From Cellulomonas denverensis (GTDB lineage Bacteria; Actinomycetota; Actinomycetes; Actinomycetales; Cellulomonadaceae): a stretch of DNA of 64,000 nt. The notes below the pieces were generated by a model, which saw nothing but the letters and a program-made list of their open reading frames with translations, did no database searches and had not been told where the DNA came from. Made by a program: the position numbers and the translations under genes. The stretch is from assembly GCF_012396125.1 (NCBI RefSeq), contig NZ_JAAXOX010000004.1:248001-312000 (forward strand). The letters are read 5' to 3'. Numbering within the stretch: the stretch's first letter is position 1; each line of letters opens with the position of its first letter. Shown here piece by piece: positions 44,269 to 51,960 of this stretch.

Positions 44269-45009
44269 CTACCGCCCCGCCGCCTCCAGCACCTCGGCCA
44301 GCTCCGCCGGGCGGCTGACCATCGGCCAGTGCCAGGTCGGCAGCTCGGTGTACGTCCAGTCGCCCTGGACCATGGGCGCGAACAGCGGCACGAGCGGCGC
44401 CATCTGCTGCACCTGCTCCACGGTGAAGCTGCACAGCACGCCCGTCCGGGGCAGCGGCTCCCAGGCACCGGTCAGCGCCACCGGCTGGGTGGCCGTCGCC
44501 CAGGGCTGCGGCCGCGACTGCTCGGTCAGCGCCGCGATCGCCTGGTCGTCGACCCCCTCGACCCCGGCCGCGAGCGCCGCCCAGTCCGGAGCCGGCAGCT
44601 GCCAGCCCTCGCCGGTGGCCTGCACCAGCTGCTCATTGGCCGCCCGGGCGTCCGGTCCGTCGAAGTCGGCCTGCGCCACCCCGTCCGGCAGCGGGCCGGT
44701 GTCGACGTAGACCAGGCGCTTCACCCGTTCCGGCAGCCGGTCCGCCGCGCCGGTGGTCACCAGCGCGCCGTAGCTGTGGCCGACCAGGACGACGTCGTGC
44801 AGGTCGTTCTCCTCGATCACCCGCACCACGTCGTCGATGTGCTGGGTCAGGTCGGTCGAGGGTGTGGCCAGGTGGGCGCGGTCGCCCATCCCGGTCAGAT
44901 CGACGGCGTGCACGGCGTGGCCGCGGGCACGCAACAGGTCGGCGACCGGCTGCCACACCTGGGCGCCGAGCCAGAAACCGGGGACGAGGACGTACGTGGT
45001 GGTGTTCAT
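44269..45009 (-). CDS. Alpha/beta hydrolase
   Basis: A 246-residue hydrolase of the EstC/pyrethroid esterase-like group. HAVHAVDLTGMGDRAHL is followed by the nucleophile elbow VGHSYGALV (Ser about 96), and a late histidine in TWHWPMVSRPAELAEVL would complete the triad. ATG 45009 is chosen because upstream codons fall in the shared promoter with the divergent regulator; GAGGAC is just before it. Substrate unknown. Confidence 0.88.
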   Translation of the reverse strand: MNTTTYVLVPGFWLGAQVWQPVADLLRARGHAVHAVDLTGMGDRAHLATPSTDLTQHIDDVVRVIEENDLHDVVLVGHSYGALVTTGAADRLPERVKRLVYVDTGPLPDGVAQADFDGPDARAANEQLVQATGEGWQLPAPDWAALAAGVEGVDDQAIAALTEQSRPQPWATATQPVALTGAWEPLPRTGVLCSFTVEQVQQMAPLVPLFAPMVQGDWTYTELPTWHWPMVSRPAELAEVLEAAGR

Positions 45010-45077
45010 GTCCTCGACGCTAGACTCGAATCCGGACAGGATCCGCCCGGTAAGAAAACTCGTTTCAGGACACGCCG

Positions 45078-46043
45078 ATGACACGCCCGACCGCTCGCGT
45101 GCTGGCCCTGCTGGAGCTGCTGCAGACCGGCCGGCAGTACCCCGTCGGGGACCTGGCGACCCGGCTCGGCGTCGACGAGCGCACCGTCCGCCGGTACGCC
45201 GAGCACCTGGCCGACCTGGGCATCCCGGTCCGGGCCCAGCGCGGCCGGTACGGCGGCTACCGCCTGGCCCCCGGCTACAAGCTCCCGCCGCTGATGTTCA
45301 CCGACGACGAGGCGGTCGCCGTCGTCCTCGGCCTGCGCACCGCCGAACGTGCCGGGCTGGCCACCACCGACCACGCCGCCACCGCCAGCGCCCTGGCCAA
45401 GGTCTCCCGCGCCCTCCCCCGCACCCTCGGCCGCCGGCTGGACAGCCTGCTGTCGGCCGCGCAGTTCACCGCACCCGTCCGCCCGGCCGCACCCGCCGGC
45501 GCCGGCACCCTGCTCGGCCTCGCCACCGCCGCCCAGGATCGGCGCACCGTGGTGATCGCCTACACCGGCTGGGACGGGCAGCACTCCCGCCGCACCCTCG
45601 ACGTCTACGGCCTGGTCTTCCACTCCGGCCGCTGGTACGCCACCGGCCACGACCACGACCGCGCCGACCTGCGCACCTTCCGCCTGGACCGGATCACCGC
45701 CGTCGAACCGACCGACGGCAGCTACGACGTCCCCGACGACTTCGACGCCCGCACCCAGGTCACCACCGGCATCGCCGCCGTCCGCTGGGCACACCAGGTG
45801 TCGGTCGTCCTGCACACCACCCCCACCGAGGCGCGGGCCCAGATCCCGACCAGCATGGGCCGGCTGACCGAACACCCCGGTGGCGTGCTGTGGGAGACCC
45901 GGGCCGAGCGGCTGGACGGGATGGCCCGGGTGATCGCCGGGCTGGGCTGGGGGTTCGAGGTGCTGGCGCCGGCGGAGCTGCGGGGGAAGCTGGTGGCGCT
46001 GGCGGAGCGGGTGCGGGGGTGTGCGCTCGGAGACGCCGGATAG
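45078..46043 (+). CDS. WYL-domain transcriptional regulator (HTH_11)
   Basis: A 321-residue regulator. An HTH_11 winged helix (residues 5-60, VGDLATRLGVDERTVRRYAEHL) leads to a WYL domain (about 140-215), with the W-Y of the motif kept as GRWYATGHDHDRADLRTFRLDRI. The C-terminal extension is WCX-like. It is divergent from the hydrolase gene with 68 bases between starts. The element ATCCGGACAGGAT at 45030-45042 is an imperfect dyad and may be its operator. WYL domains sense small ligands or nucleic acids. Confidence 0.92.
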   Translation: MTRPTARVLALLELLQTGRQYPVGDLATRLGVDERTVRRYAEHLADLGIPVRAQRGRYGGYRLAPGYKLPPLMFTDDEAVAVVLGLRTAERAGLATTDHAATASALAKVSRALPRTLGRRLDSLLSAAQFTAPVRPAAPAGAGTLLGLATAAQDRRTVVIAYTGWDGQHSRRTLDVYGLVFHSGRWYATGHDHDRADLRTFRLDRITAVEPTDGSYDVPDDFDARTQVTTGIAAVRWAHQVSVVLHTTPTEARAQIPTSMGRLTEHPGGVLWETRAERLDGMARVIAGLGWGFEVLAPAELRGKLVALAERVRGCALGDAG

Positions 46044-46067
46044 CGGGCCGGCGCCGGGACGGGCGCC

Positions 46068-46530
46068 TCAGCGGCGCTCGGACCGCACTCGCCGGACCCC
46101 GCACACGAGGGCGGTCCCGAGGCCGGCCAGAAGCATGGCCGCTGCCGCCGGCCAGGAGAACGACCCTCCGGTGCGGGCCAGCAAGGCGGGCTCCGCCTGC
46201 ACGATGGCCCCGGTGTCCTCGCTGCTCGCGGGGAGCACCGTGATGACCCGGGTCAGCGCGGCGGACCCGGCCGCGTTCGTCGCGGTCACCGTGACCGAGA
46301 AGTCGCCGGCGCCGGTCGGCCTGCCGGTGATCCGGCCTGCGGCGTCGAGCGTGAGGCCGGGTGGCAACGCCCCACCGGTGACGCGCACGCCCGGGACCGG
46401 CGAACCACCCACCGTGAGGCGGGCGTCGTAGTCCACCCCGACCTGCCCGTGCGGGGGGGTGCCGGTGATCGCGCCGCCCGGGACCACCCACGGAGTGCCC
46501 GGCGCGGGGGCCCCGAAACCCGGCCGGACA
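46068..46530 (-). pseudogene. 5'-truncated LAXTG surface protein (Ig-like domain plus sorting signal)
   Basis: The visible frame encodes a putative He_PIG/Ig-like domain (GALPPGLTLDAAGRITGRPT and VTVTATNAAG) and then a sorting signal. This signal has LARTGG, a hydrophobic stretch AAAAMLLAGLGTALVCG and a basic tail RRVRSERR, fitting the LAXTG motif of class E sortase substrates. No signal peptide or convincing start exists. The frame continues upstream only by reading through the tRNA terminator and the tRNA fragment at 46537-46609. The N-terminal part was probably lost when this junction formed. Confidence 0.6.
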
Positions 46531-46536
46531 ACGTCG

Positions 46537-46565
46537 AAGGCCCAGCACCATCGGTGCTGGGCCTT
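46537..46565 (-). terminator. tRNA terminator copy at the left island end
   Basis: A 13-bp stem, AAGGCCCAGCACC (46537-46549), pairs with 46553-46565. It is nearly the same as the terminator behind the intact tRNA-Arg gene (50111-50139), indicating that the tRNA 3' part and its terminator exist twice. Confidence 0.75.
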
Positions 46566-46573
46566 CCTCCGTC

Positions 46574-46609
46574 CTGTGCGCCTGGAGGGACTCGAACCCC
46601 CAACCTTCT
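46574..46609 (-). repeat. Left copy of 36-bp repeat of tRNA-Arg 3' part (att-like)
   Basis: Identical to 50156-50191. It contains the last 32 or so bases of tRNA-Arg(ACG), including the T arm and acceptor 3' strand, plus a few flanking bases, but no 5' half follows. Such partial tRNA copies are the usual scar of site-specific integration at a tRNA gene. Confidence 0.85.
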
Positions 46610-46676
46610 TCGCCGGAGTCGCGAGCGCTGAGTGCACCGTCGCCCGTTAGGTGGAGGCTCTCATTCCATCGAGGAT

Positions 46677-46835
46677 GAGGGCCGCGGTTGCACCGAGAAG
46701 TTTCCCGACGATGTGCGTGAGCGTGCGGTCCTGTTCGTGCGGGACGCGAAGAAGGACCTGGTGACACTTTCGACGGCGGGTCGGCGGGTCGGTGAACAGC
46801 TTGGGACGAATCCCCAGCTGCTGAGAGCCGAGCCT
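46677..46835 (+). pseudogene. IS3-family transposase OrfA remnant
   Basis: The plus-strand frame reads KFPDDVRERAVLFVRD, then RRVGEQLGTNPQLLR. This matches the start of actinobacterial IS3-group OrfA proteins (typically ..EELRERA.....RIGEQLGINPETLRNWV). It breaks off right at the expected N-W-V, and neither OrfB nor inverted repeats are seen. It lies within the tRNA-flanked segment; the bases between 46836 and 46949 hold only the presumed promoter of the next gene. Confidence 0.65.
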
Positions 46836-46949
46836 CCGCTGGACCGGGGGCCGTTCACTCCTCACGAGCGGCCCTGCACCCCCCGCTAGCCTGCTGTGGG
46901 TGAGGCGCGCCTTCAAGCAACCGCGGGACGGAACAAGGGGTTGTAAGCG

Positions 46950-48953
46950 GTGACCCGGAGCGGGAAACCGAACGGGTCGATTCCCTCGGAGCGCAGGCGC
47001 GACGCGGCACGGGTCGCTGCGGACGCACTCGAGCGGCGTGAGCGTTTGCCCCTCGGCGCGATTCCGATCGATGACGATGCCTGGGCTCATTTCGTCGAGC
47101 GCCTGGTCTGGCTGACTCCTGCGATCGCCGGGATCGACCGGGACGTGCGACGTGCGGCCGAGCGTGGCGACTTTGGTTCGCTCCGTCGCGCAGGCGAATC
47201 GGTCGCCGCGCTGCTTGAGCGCGTTGACGAGACCCTTCGTCCTGCGGCGATGTTCGTGCACACCCGACGTCCGGAGCTTGAGAGACTGCACGTCCTCATC
47301 GGATCGCGGTGCGAGCACTGGACGCGGCAACTGATCGGTGAGGCCGACGCACGAGCAGGACGACTGACGGACGTCGACGACGCTCTGGCCGCCCTCAGCG
47401 GACCGGAGCGGGACCCGATCGACCCGTGGCACGCCGCCCTGGGTGTGCCGCGATCCCAGATCGCCGATCCCCGCGGGATCGTGTCGCTGCCGCTCGTCCT
47501 GGCGGCGTTCCACGGTCGTCTGGACGTGCTCCGGCAGCTCGTCGCACGCCTCTACAGGCCGTTCGGGGTCACGTCCCTGGAGCACCTCCGGGCCGTTGAC
47601 TACACGCGCACTCTCCTCGAAGCAGCCGACCCGATCGAAGTAGCGCAGACGGCGATTCACGTGCGTCGGCTGATCGCAACACAGTTCGCGGAGGACCCCG
47701 AGGCGACCGCGGCCGCGTTCTGCGACCTGCTCGAGGGCGTCGAACGCAGCCACTCCAGTATCGAGATGATCCTGGAGAACCAGAAGCGCATCGCTGAGAC
47801 CAACCGGGCGCACACCCGGGCCTCGCTGCGTCTGGACAACTACCGTCGCATGGTGGAGAGCCAGGTCCGGCCCTGGGCGTGGGTCATCGTGCGACTCCAC
47901 ACGAGAGCGTCAGGCTCCGCACCGATGCTGTCGCAGCTCCTCGATCGCCTGCGCGCAACGCACGACTCACTGGCGGCACGCTTCGCCGAGTGCATCGAAG
48001 TCGAGGCGCGCAACGCTGCGGCACACGAGGACAACCGCTGGGACGCGCGCCGCCAGGCGCTGGTCGGCCCCAACGCAGACATCGACGTCGCGATGCTGAC
48101 CGCGCTGACACGTCGCGCACAGGGGCTCATGTCGGGAGCCGAGCTCGGGTGGGCTCTCGCTTGCGGGGACCTTCCCGAGCTGACCGAGCTGAGTCACCGT
48201 CAGGTCTCCATCCCACGACCGATGATCCTGCAGATGAACGCCGCTCTGTCCAGGTTCGCCACCAATGACCTGCAGGTGGACGAATGGTCGTACGACGTCG
48301 ACACGCTGACCGTGACGATCCGGGACCTGCCGTTCAGAAAGTTCAACCCGGGCGCACAGGCAGTTCTCGAAGCCAGCATGGAGTTGCGCGATGTCGAACG
48401 ATTCGAGGTCCGAGTCAGGGGTCACGAACAGGCCGCACTGGTGGCGACGCGGGCCACGCTCGCGCGAGCGACCTCGTTGTGGTTGACAGCCTTGGCGGAC
48501 TTCACGATCATGCCCTCGGCCGTGTTCCTGCCGTTGCTGGTGGAGTCCCGGCTCGAAGTGGAGGCCCCGGACGTCGCGGCACGAGCTGCAGCGTGGCTCG
48601 CTCTGAACGAGGCAGTGCAGTGCCTCGACGACGTGCCATGGGTTCTGCTCAGCGCAGGGACGGCACCCCGAGAAGCGCTGCGCCTGCCCGCGTGCGAGCT
48701 TGCGCTCACAGCGGCCGCGCTCAGCCAGGCAATGACCGTGACGACGGGCGCGGACGAGACCGTGGTCGCGCGTGCCCAACGGGCCATCCACGGTGCCGCT
48801 GTCTACGCGAGCCAGGCCCTGGCAGGTCCACCAGATCAGACGGCCGAGTCCGTTCACCTTCTCGCACGGCTCGACGGACGAATTCGGAACCTCTGGGCAG
48901 CGTTGCCGGCGTGCGCCCCACTGCCCACGGTGGACCGCGAACCTCTCGCCTGA
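46950..48953 (+). CDS. Large helical protein of unknown function with RN-x3-H (HEPN-like) motif
   Basis: A 667-residue cytoplasmic protein without membrane segments or recognised domains. It is strongly alpha-helical through about residue 430. EVEARNAAAHEDNRWD gives R354, N355 and H359, which fits the R-N-x(3)-H active-site pattern of HEPN ribonucleases found in many abortive-infection proteins. The C-terminal third is Ala/Leu-rich. Codon use has visibly more A/T at third positions than the neighbours, suggesting transfer. The GTG start follows AAGGGG. It is the only intact large gene of the tRNA-flanked segment. A role in phage defence is a hypothesis from motif and setting. Confidence 0.7.
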   Translation: MTRSGKPNGSIPSERRRDAARVAADALERRERLPLGAIPIDDDAWAHFVERLVWLTPAIAGIDRDVRRAAERGDFGSLRRAGESVAALLERVDETLRPAAMFVHTRRPELERLHVLIGSRCEHWTRQLIGEADARAGRLTDVDDALAALSGPERDPIDPWHAALGVPRSQIADPRGIVSLPLVLAAFHGRLDVLRQLVARLYRPFGVTSLEHLRAVDYTRTLLEAADPIEVAQTAIHVRRLIATQFAEDPEATAAAFCDLLEGVERSHSSIEMILENQKRIAETNRAHTRASLRLDNYRRMVESQVRPWAWVIVRLHTRASGSAPMLSQLLDRLRATHDSLAARFAECIEVEARNAAAHEDNRWDARRQALVGPNADIDVAMLTALTRRAQGLMSGAELGWALACGDLPELTELSHRQVSIPRPMILQMNAALSRFATNDLQVDEWSYDVDTLTVTIRDLPFRKFNPGAQAVLEASMELRDVERFEVRVRGHEQAALVATRATLARATSLWLTALADFTIMPSAVFLPLLVESRLEVEAPDVAARAAAWLALNEAVQCLDDVPWVLLSAGTAPREALRLPACELALTAAALSQAMTVTTGADETVVARAQRAIHGAAVYASQALAGPPDQTAESVHLLARLDGRIRNLWAALPACAPLPTVDREPLA

Positions 48954-48957
48954 CCGC

Positions 48958-49217
48958 TCACCGCTGGCGGACCGGACCCAAGGACCACCCCGGCTGCGGG
49001 TGGACGATGCCAGGGCCGCGCCGCGCGCTCCGAACGAAGCCGTCCTGGTCGGCCTGAGCCAGGACCGCAACGTTGCAGACCGGTGATAGCGGCCGCGACC
49101 GAGCCGGATGATGCTGGCCCGCCCGTCCGGTGGCAGGAACAGCAGGGTGTGCTGCTGGGTGATCGTGATGATCTGCCAGACCCCGGTCTCGTTCTGGGTG
49201 ATCAGTTCCACGTCCAT
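48958..49217 (-). pseudogene. Small gene with apparent frameshift
   Basis: From ATG 49217 one frame gives about 45 plausible residues (MDVELITQNETGVWQIITI and on to RASIIRLGRGRYH). At about 49080 the convincing coding frame changes to one reading VCNVAVLAQADQDGFV and ending at 48958, just 4 bases after the convergent stop of the 667-residue gene. Without a shift the first frame would run far into that gene antisense. Either the gene is broken or a base was mis-sequenced in the GC-rich run. Function unknown. Confidence 0.5.
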
Positions 49218-49295
49218 GCCTACCTCCGCGGGCTCGTGTGGGCTGCACGGTGCTCGACCCGGCCGGTGTGTCCCGGGGAGAGTGCGGGGGCGGAC

Positions 49296-49923
49296 TCAGG
49301 TGGCGGGCCCGGCGCGGTGCACGTCGTCGGCCCGGCGGATGTGGGTGGCGATCCGCTGGAGCCACCACCGGTACGGCTCGGGTGTGCCGGGCTTGGGGTC
49401 CAGCGTGTACGGGTGTCGCCGGCCCACCGTGATGATGTTCGGGTGCTCGAGGTCGACGGTGAGGATGTCGTCGTCGTTCACCACGTAGGAGTGCACGTCG
49501 AACAGCGCGACCCAGGCGTCGTCGCCGGCCGCCCGGCCGGATCGAGAGGTCGGTGCGACGGAAGTGGGGGCGGCCGTCCACGAGGACGTGCGGCGGCAGC
49601 AGCTCGGGGTGGTGCTGGGCGCGGTAGATCAGCAGCGTCTTGGGGCGGTCCAGGGCGCGGGCCGCGACCATGACGTCCACGTACCCGGCAGGCACGGGCA
49701 GCACGGCGGCGCTCTGCGCGGCCGGGCGCCGAGCGCGCGGCGCGACGGGGCGGTACCGGGTGGGGTGGATGCCAGCCAGCAGCGGGGCTGGCGGGCATCG
49801 GATCCAAGAGCCGGCCTCGGTGGGTGCGGATGGTGATGTTCGGTGGCGGCAGTCGCGGCAGGCACCGGACCGGTCCGAGGTCCGGCGCTCGCGGCAATCG
49901 CCGCACACCACGCTCACGCGCAC
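49296..49923 (-). pseudogene. Zinc-ribbon protein gene with apparent frameshift
   Basis: Starting near GTG 49923, the frame begins with VRVSVVCGDC and then RSGACRDC, two CxxC pairs that look like a zinc ribbon. It continues through VDVMVAARALDRPKTLLIYR and DGRPHFRRTDLSIRPG. Around 49530, in a run of G and C, the coding frame shifts to AGDDAWVALFDVHSYVVNDD and ends at 49296 after EPYRWWLQRIATHIRRADDV. The two parts together would give about 208 residues. Unknown function, possibly a phage- or plasmid-derived regulator. Confidence 0.5.
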
Positions 49924-50110
49924 CCGGTCTGGAGGCGTGCGGGCGCCCGGCGGGGTGTGTCCCGGTGTGCGCGGACGTGTGTCCGGGCGACGGGACGCAG
50001 GAGGGCGCAACGGCGTCGAGAGCCGCGACCGACAAGCCCTCGGTCTCGCGGGCTTCCAGGGCGGTCGACCGCGTCGATCTGCGGGAACGCACCCGCTGGC
50101 GGAATGACGA

Positions 50111-50139
50111 AGGCCCAGCACCATGGCGGTGCTGGGCCT
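50111..50139 (-). terminator. Terminator of the tRNA-Arg gene
   Basis: A 12-bp stem, AGGCCCAGCACC (50111-50122), pairs with 50128-50139 around a 5-base loop, 20 bases downstream of the tRNA 3' end on the minus strand. Nearly the same hairpin occurs at 46537-46565. Confidence 0.75.
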
Positions 50140-50155
50140 CGCTCTCACTCTCGCA

Positions 50156-50191
50156 CTGTGCGCCTGGAGGGACTCGAACCCCCAACCTTCT
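50156..50191 (-). repeat. Right copy of 36-bp tRNA-Arg repeat (att-like)
   Basis: The second copy of the 36-bp identity, lying inside the intact tRNA-Arg gene and reaching the anticodon stem. The segment between the copies is about 3.55 kb. Confidence 0.85.
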
Positions 50192-50231
50192 GATCCGTAG
50201 TCAGATGCTCTATCCATTGAGCTACAGGCGC
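50159..50231 (-). tRNA. tRNA-Arg (anticodon ACG)
   Basis: Minus-strand cloverleaf of 73 bases. Acceptor GCGCCTG pairs with CAGGCGC, and the D arm contains AGCTCAATGGATAGAGC. The anticodon stem TCTGA/TCAGA encloses loop CTACGGA with anticodon ACG, and the T arm is GGGGGTTCGAGTCCCTC. CCA is not encoded. It marks the right end of the putative island. Confidence 0.96.
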
Positions 50232-50310
50232 GCCACCCCGAAGGGCCGCAGATGAGACTACAGGTTCGGGCCCTCCAACCCAAACCGGTTGTCACGTCAT
50301 GCGGGTCACA

Positions 50311-50721
50311 TCAGCCGAGGCCGACGCGGCACCACACCCGGCGGCCACCGGTGGGTGGCCACTCGATTCCCCACTCGCCGCCCAGCCGTGCGACGAGTTC
50401 GGTGCGGTGACTGACCTGCTGCATCCGGCTGGGATCGCGGACCCCGACCAGCGCGCCCTCCGCACGCAGGTCGAGCTCCACCAGCAGACGGTCATCGGAG
50501 TGGGTACAGGTGACGGCCTCGCGGATCAGCTCGGTCGCCACCAGGCGGATTCGGGACCGCTGCGATGCCGGGACGCCCTCCAACGCCAGGCACCGGTCGA
50601 CCCACTGCCGGCCGGACGCCGCGGCGCGAGGGCCGGCGGCGATCTCGATGGCACGCCGGGGATGGCGGCCGGCCGCACGCTCGGGTGCGGTCAGCGGCGG
50701 GACGACAACAACAGCGGACAT
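50311..50721 (-). CDS. ATP-binding protein of the anti-sigma/RsbW-like HATPase family
   Basis: A 136-residue GHKL-type ATPase as found in anti-sigma factor kinases of streptomycete type. RIRLVATELIREAV is the N-box region, although the usual Asn is replaced. LVGVRDPSRMQ stands for the D-x-G box, and ELVARLGGEWGIEWPPTGGRRVWCRVGL is the typical C-terminal G2 and W-containing end. ATG 50721. With a poor N-box it may bind ATP weakly. It follows a 29-codon gene on the same strand. Confidence 0.75.
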   Translation of the reverse strand: MSAVVVVPPLTAPERAAGRHPRRAIEIAAGPRAAASGRQWVDRCLALEGVPASQRSRIRLVATELIREAVTCTHSDDRLLVELDLRAEGALVGVRDPSRMQQVSHRTELVARLGGEWGIEWPPTGGRRVWCRVGLG

Positions 50722-50734
50722 GGTGTGAGTCCGG

Positions 50735-50824
50735 TCAGGCGGCGGCCTGGTGGTCGCGCCACAGCTTGCGCGCGACGACGACCACGAGTCCGGTCGCCGC
50801 GATCGCGGCCACGAGCTTGCCCAT
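50735..50824 (-). CDS. 29-residue single-pass membrane peptide
   Basis: ATG 50824 with CGGAG placed 5 bases before it opens a 29-codon frame: short basic start MGK, hydrophobic LVAAIAATGLVVVVA, then basic-polar RKLWRDHQAAA and stop. It lies 13 bases upstream of the HATPase gene on the same strand, so they are likely co-transcribed. Similar tiny membrane proteins are frequent in actinobacteria; function unknown. Confidence 0.6.
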   Translation of the reverse strand: MGKLVAAIAATGLVVVVARKLWRDHQAAA

Positions 50825-50984
50825 GTGTGTGCTCCGATCCCTCCGGTGACGCCCCGATGGCGTCGATGAGACGAGTCTTCCCGGCGGGGCGGGGTCGGCG
50901 GATCAGCCTGGGGGATCGTTCTGGGGTCGTCCTTCAGTCGTACCCGCGGGCGACGGGGCTGCATCGGACGACGGATACGGGGAC

Positions 50985-51914
50985 TCAGCCGAGGTACGGG
51001 CTCCCGGCGGTCTCGCGGGCCGCGGCGTCGAACACCCCGTGCGCGGGCGACCCCTCGGGGACCGGGATGTCGATCACCGCCTGCCCGGTCCGGAGCCGGC
51101 CGACCCACACCCCGGCCCAGCGGTCGTGCCGGTGCACGGTGACCGCGTCGATCGCCTCGAACGGCACCATCAGCCGTCCGGAGGAGTGCACCGGTTGCCG
51201 CCCGGTCAGCAGCCACCGGTGCCGGCCGAGCACCTCCAGCACCTCGCCGTCCTCGGCCAGCACCGTGGCCTGCAGGGTGATCGGCGACAGCCCGCCCCGC
51301 ACCCGGCGCCGGCCGTGCCCGACCCACGGCCGCAGCTGCGGGCGGTGCCGGGCCAGGTCGCGCAGGTCGCCGAGCAGCCCTTGGTCCTCCCGGCCGATCA
51401 CGATCGCCGCGGGCCCCTGCGCCAGGAACCGCCCGGCCCGGATCAGCGCAGCGCCGGCCCGGCTCGGCCCCGCACCGGACACCCCGGCCAGCAGCACGTC
51501 GATCAGCCGCTGCAGCTGGTCCCGGCCCGACCCGTTGTACGGCAGCGTCAGACTCGACCCGTCCCGGGCGGTCACCGTCAGCTCCCCGGCCAGCAGGTTC
51601 ACCGTGTCGTGCACGGCGGCGACCCGGTCGACCGGGATCTCCTGGATCGTGAACCCCGGCGCCACGGTCGCCCCGTCCGGGCCGGCACAGCGGGACAGCA
51701 CCCGCAGCCGCCGCCCGGCGAGGACCAGCAGGTGGTCGTACAGGTCCATCCCGGGGGTGACGTCGCGGCGGGGGATGTCGCGCGGCACCTTGAGCACCAG
51801 CTCGGCCGCGGCCGGGTTCGGCACGGCGGCGCGGAACAGTGCGGGCACGTCCCCGGCGGACGTGACCTGGTCGATCCAGGGGCCGAAGCTGTCGAGTTCG
51901 GACGTCGTCGTCAC
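50985..51914 (-). CDS. Hypothetical soluble protein
   Basis: A 309-residue protein without signal or membrane segments. It shows alternating beta strands with Arg/Gly-rich turns, for example LYDHLLVLAGRRLRVLSR and later HRWLLTGRQPVHSSGRLMVPFEAIDAV, suggesting PH-like or YokE-like beta domains. GTG 51914 is selected since the longer frame overlaps the divergent PopT-like gene's start. No function recognised. Confidence 0.6.
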   Translation of the reverse strand: MTTTSELDSFGPWIDQVTSAGDVPALFRAAVPNPAAAELVLKVPRDIPRRDVTPGMDLYDHLLVLAGRRLRVLSRCAGPDGATVAPGFTIQEIPVDRVAAVHDTVNLLAGELTVTARDGSSLTLPYNGSGRDQLQRLIDVLLAGVSGAGPSRAGAALIRAGRFLAQGPAAIVIGREDQGLLGDLRDLARHRPQLRPWVGHGRRRVRGGLSPITLQATVLAEDGEVLEVLGRHRWLLTGRQPVHSSGRLMVPFEAIDAVTVHRHDRWAGVWVGRLRTGQAVIDIPVPEGSPAHGVFDAAARETAGSPYLG

Positions 51915-51960
51915 CGGGTCAGCGTAGATCCGAGGCCCACGTACCGCGTACCGTCGACGG

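Noticed and set aside
46068..46637. Taking the full minus-strand frame 46068-46637 as an intact gene
   Set aside because: Its first 30 or so codons would come from a tRNA fragment and a terminator hairpin, and they lack a signal peptide.
47967..49217. A 416-codon minus-strand frame as one gene
   Set aside because: Only its first 45 or so codons look coding; the rest is antisense to the 667-residue gene. A frameshifted short gene ending at 48958 explains it better.
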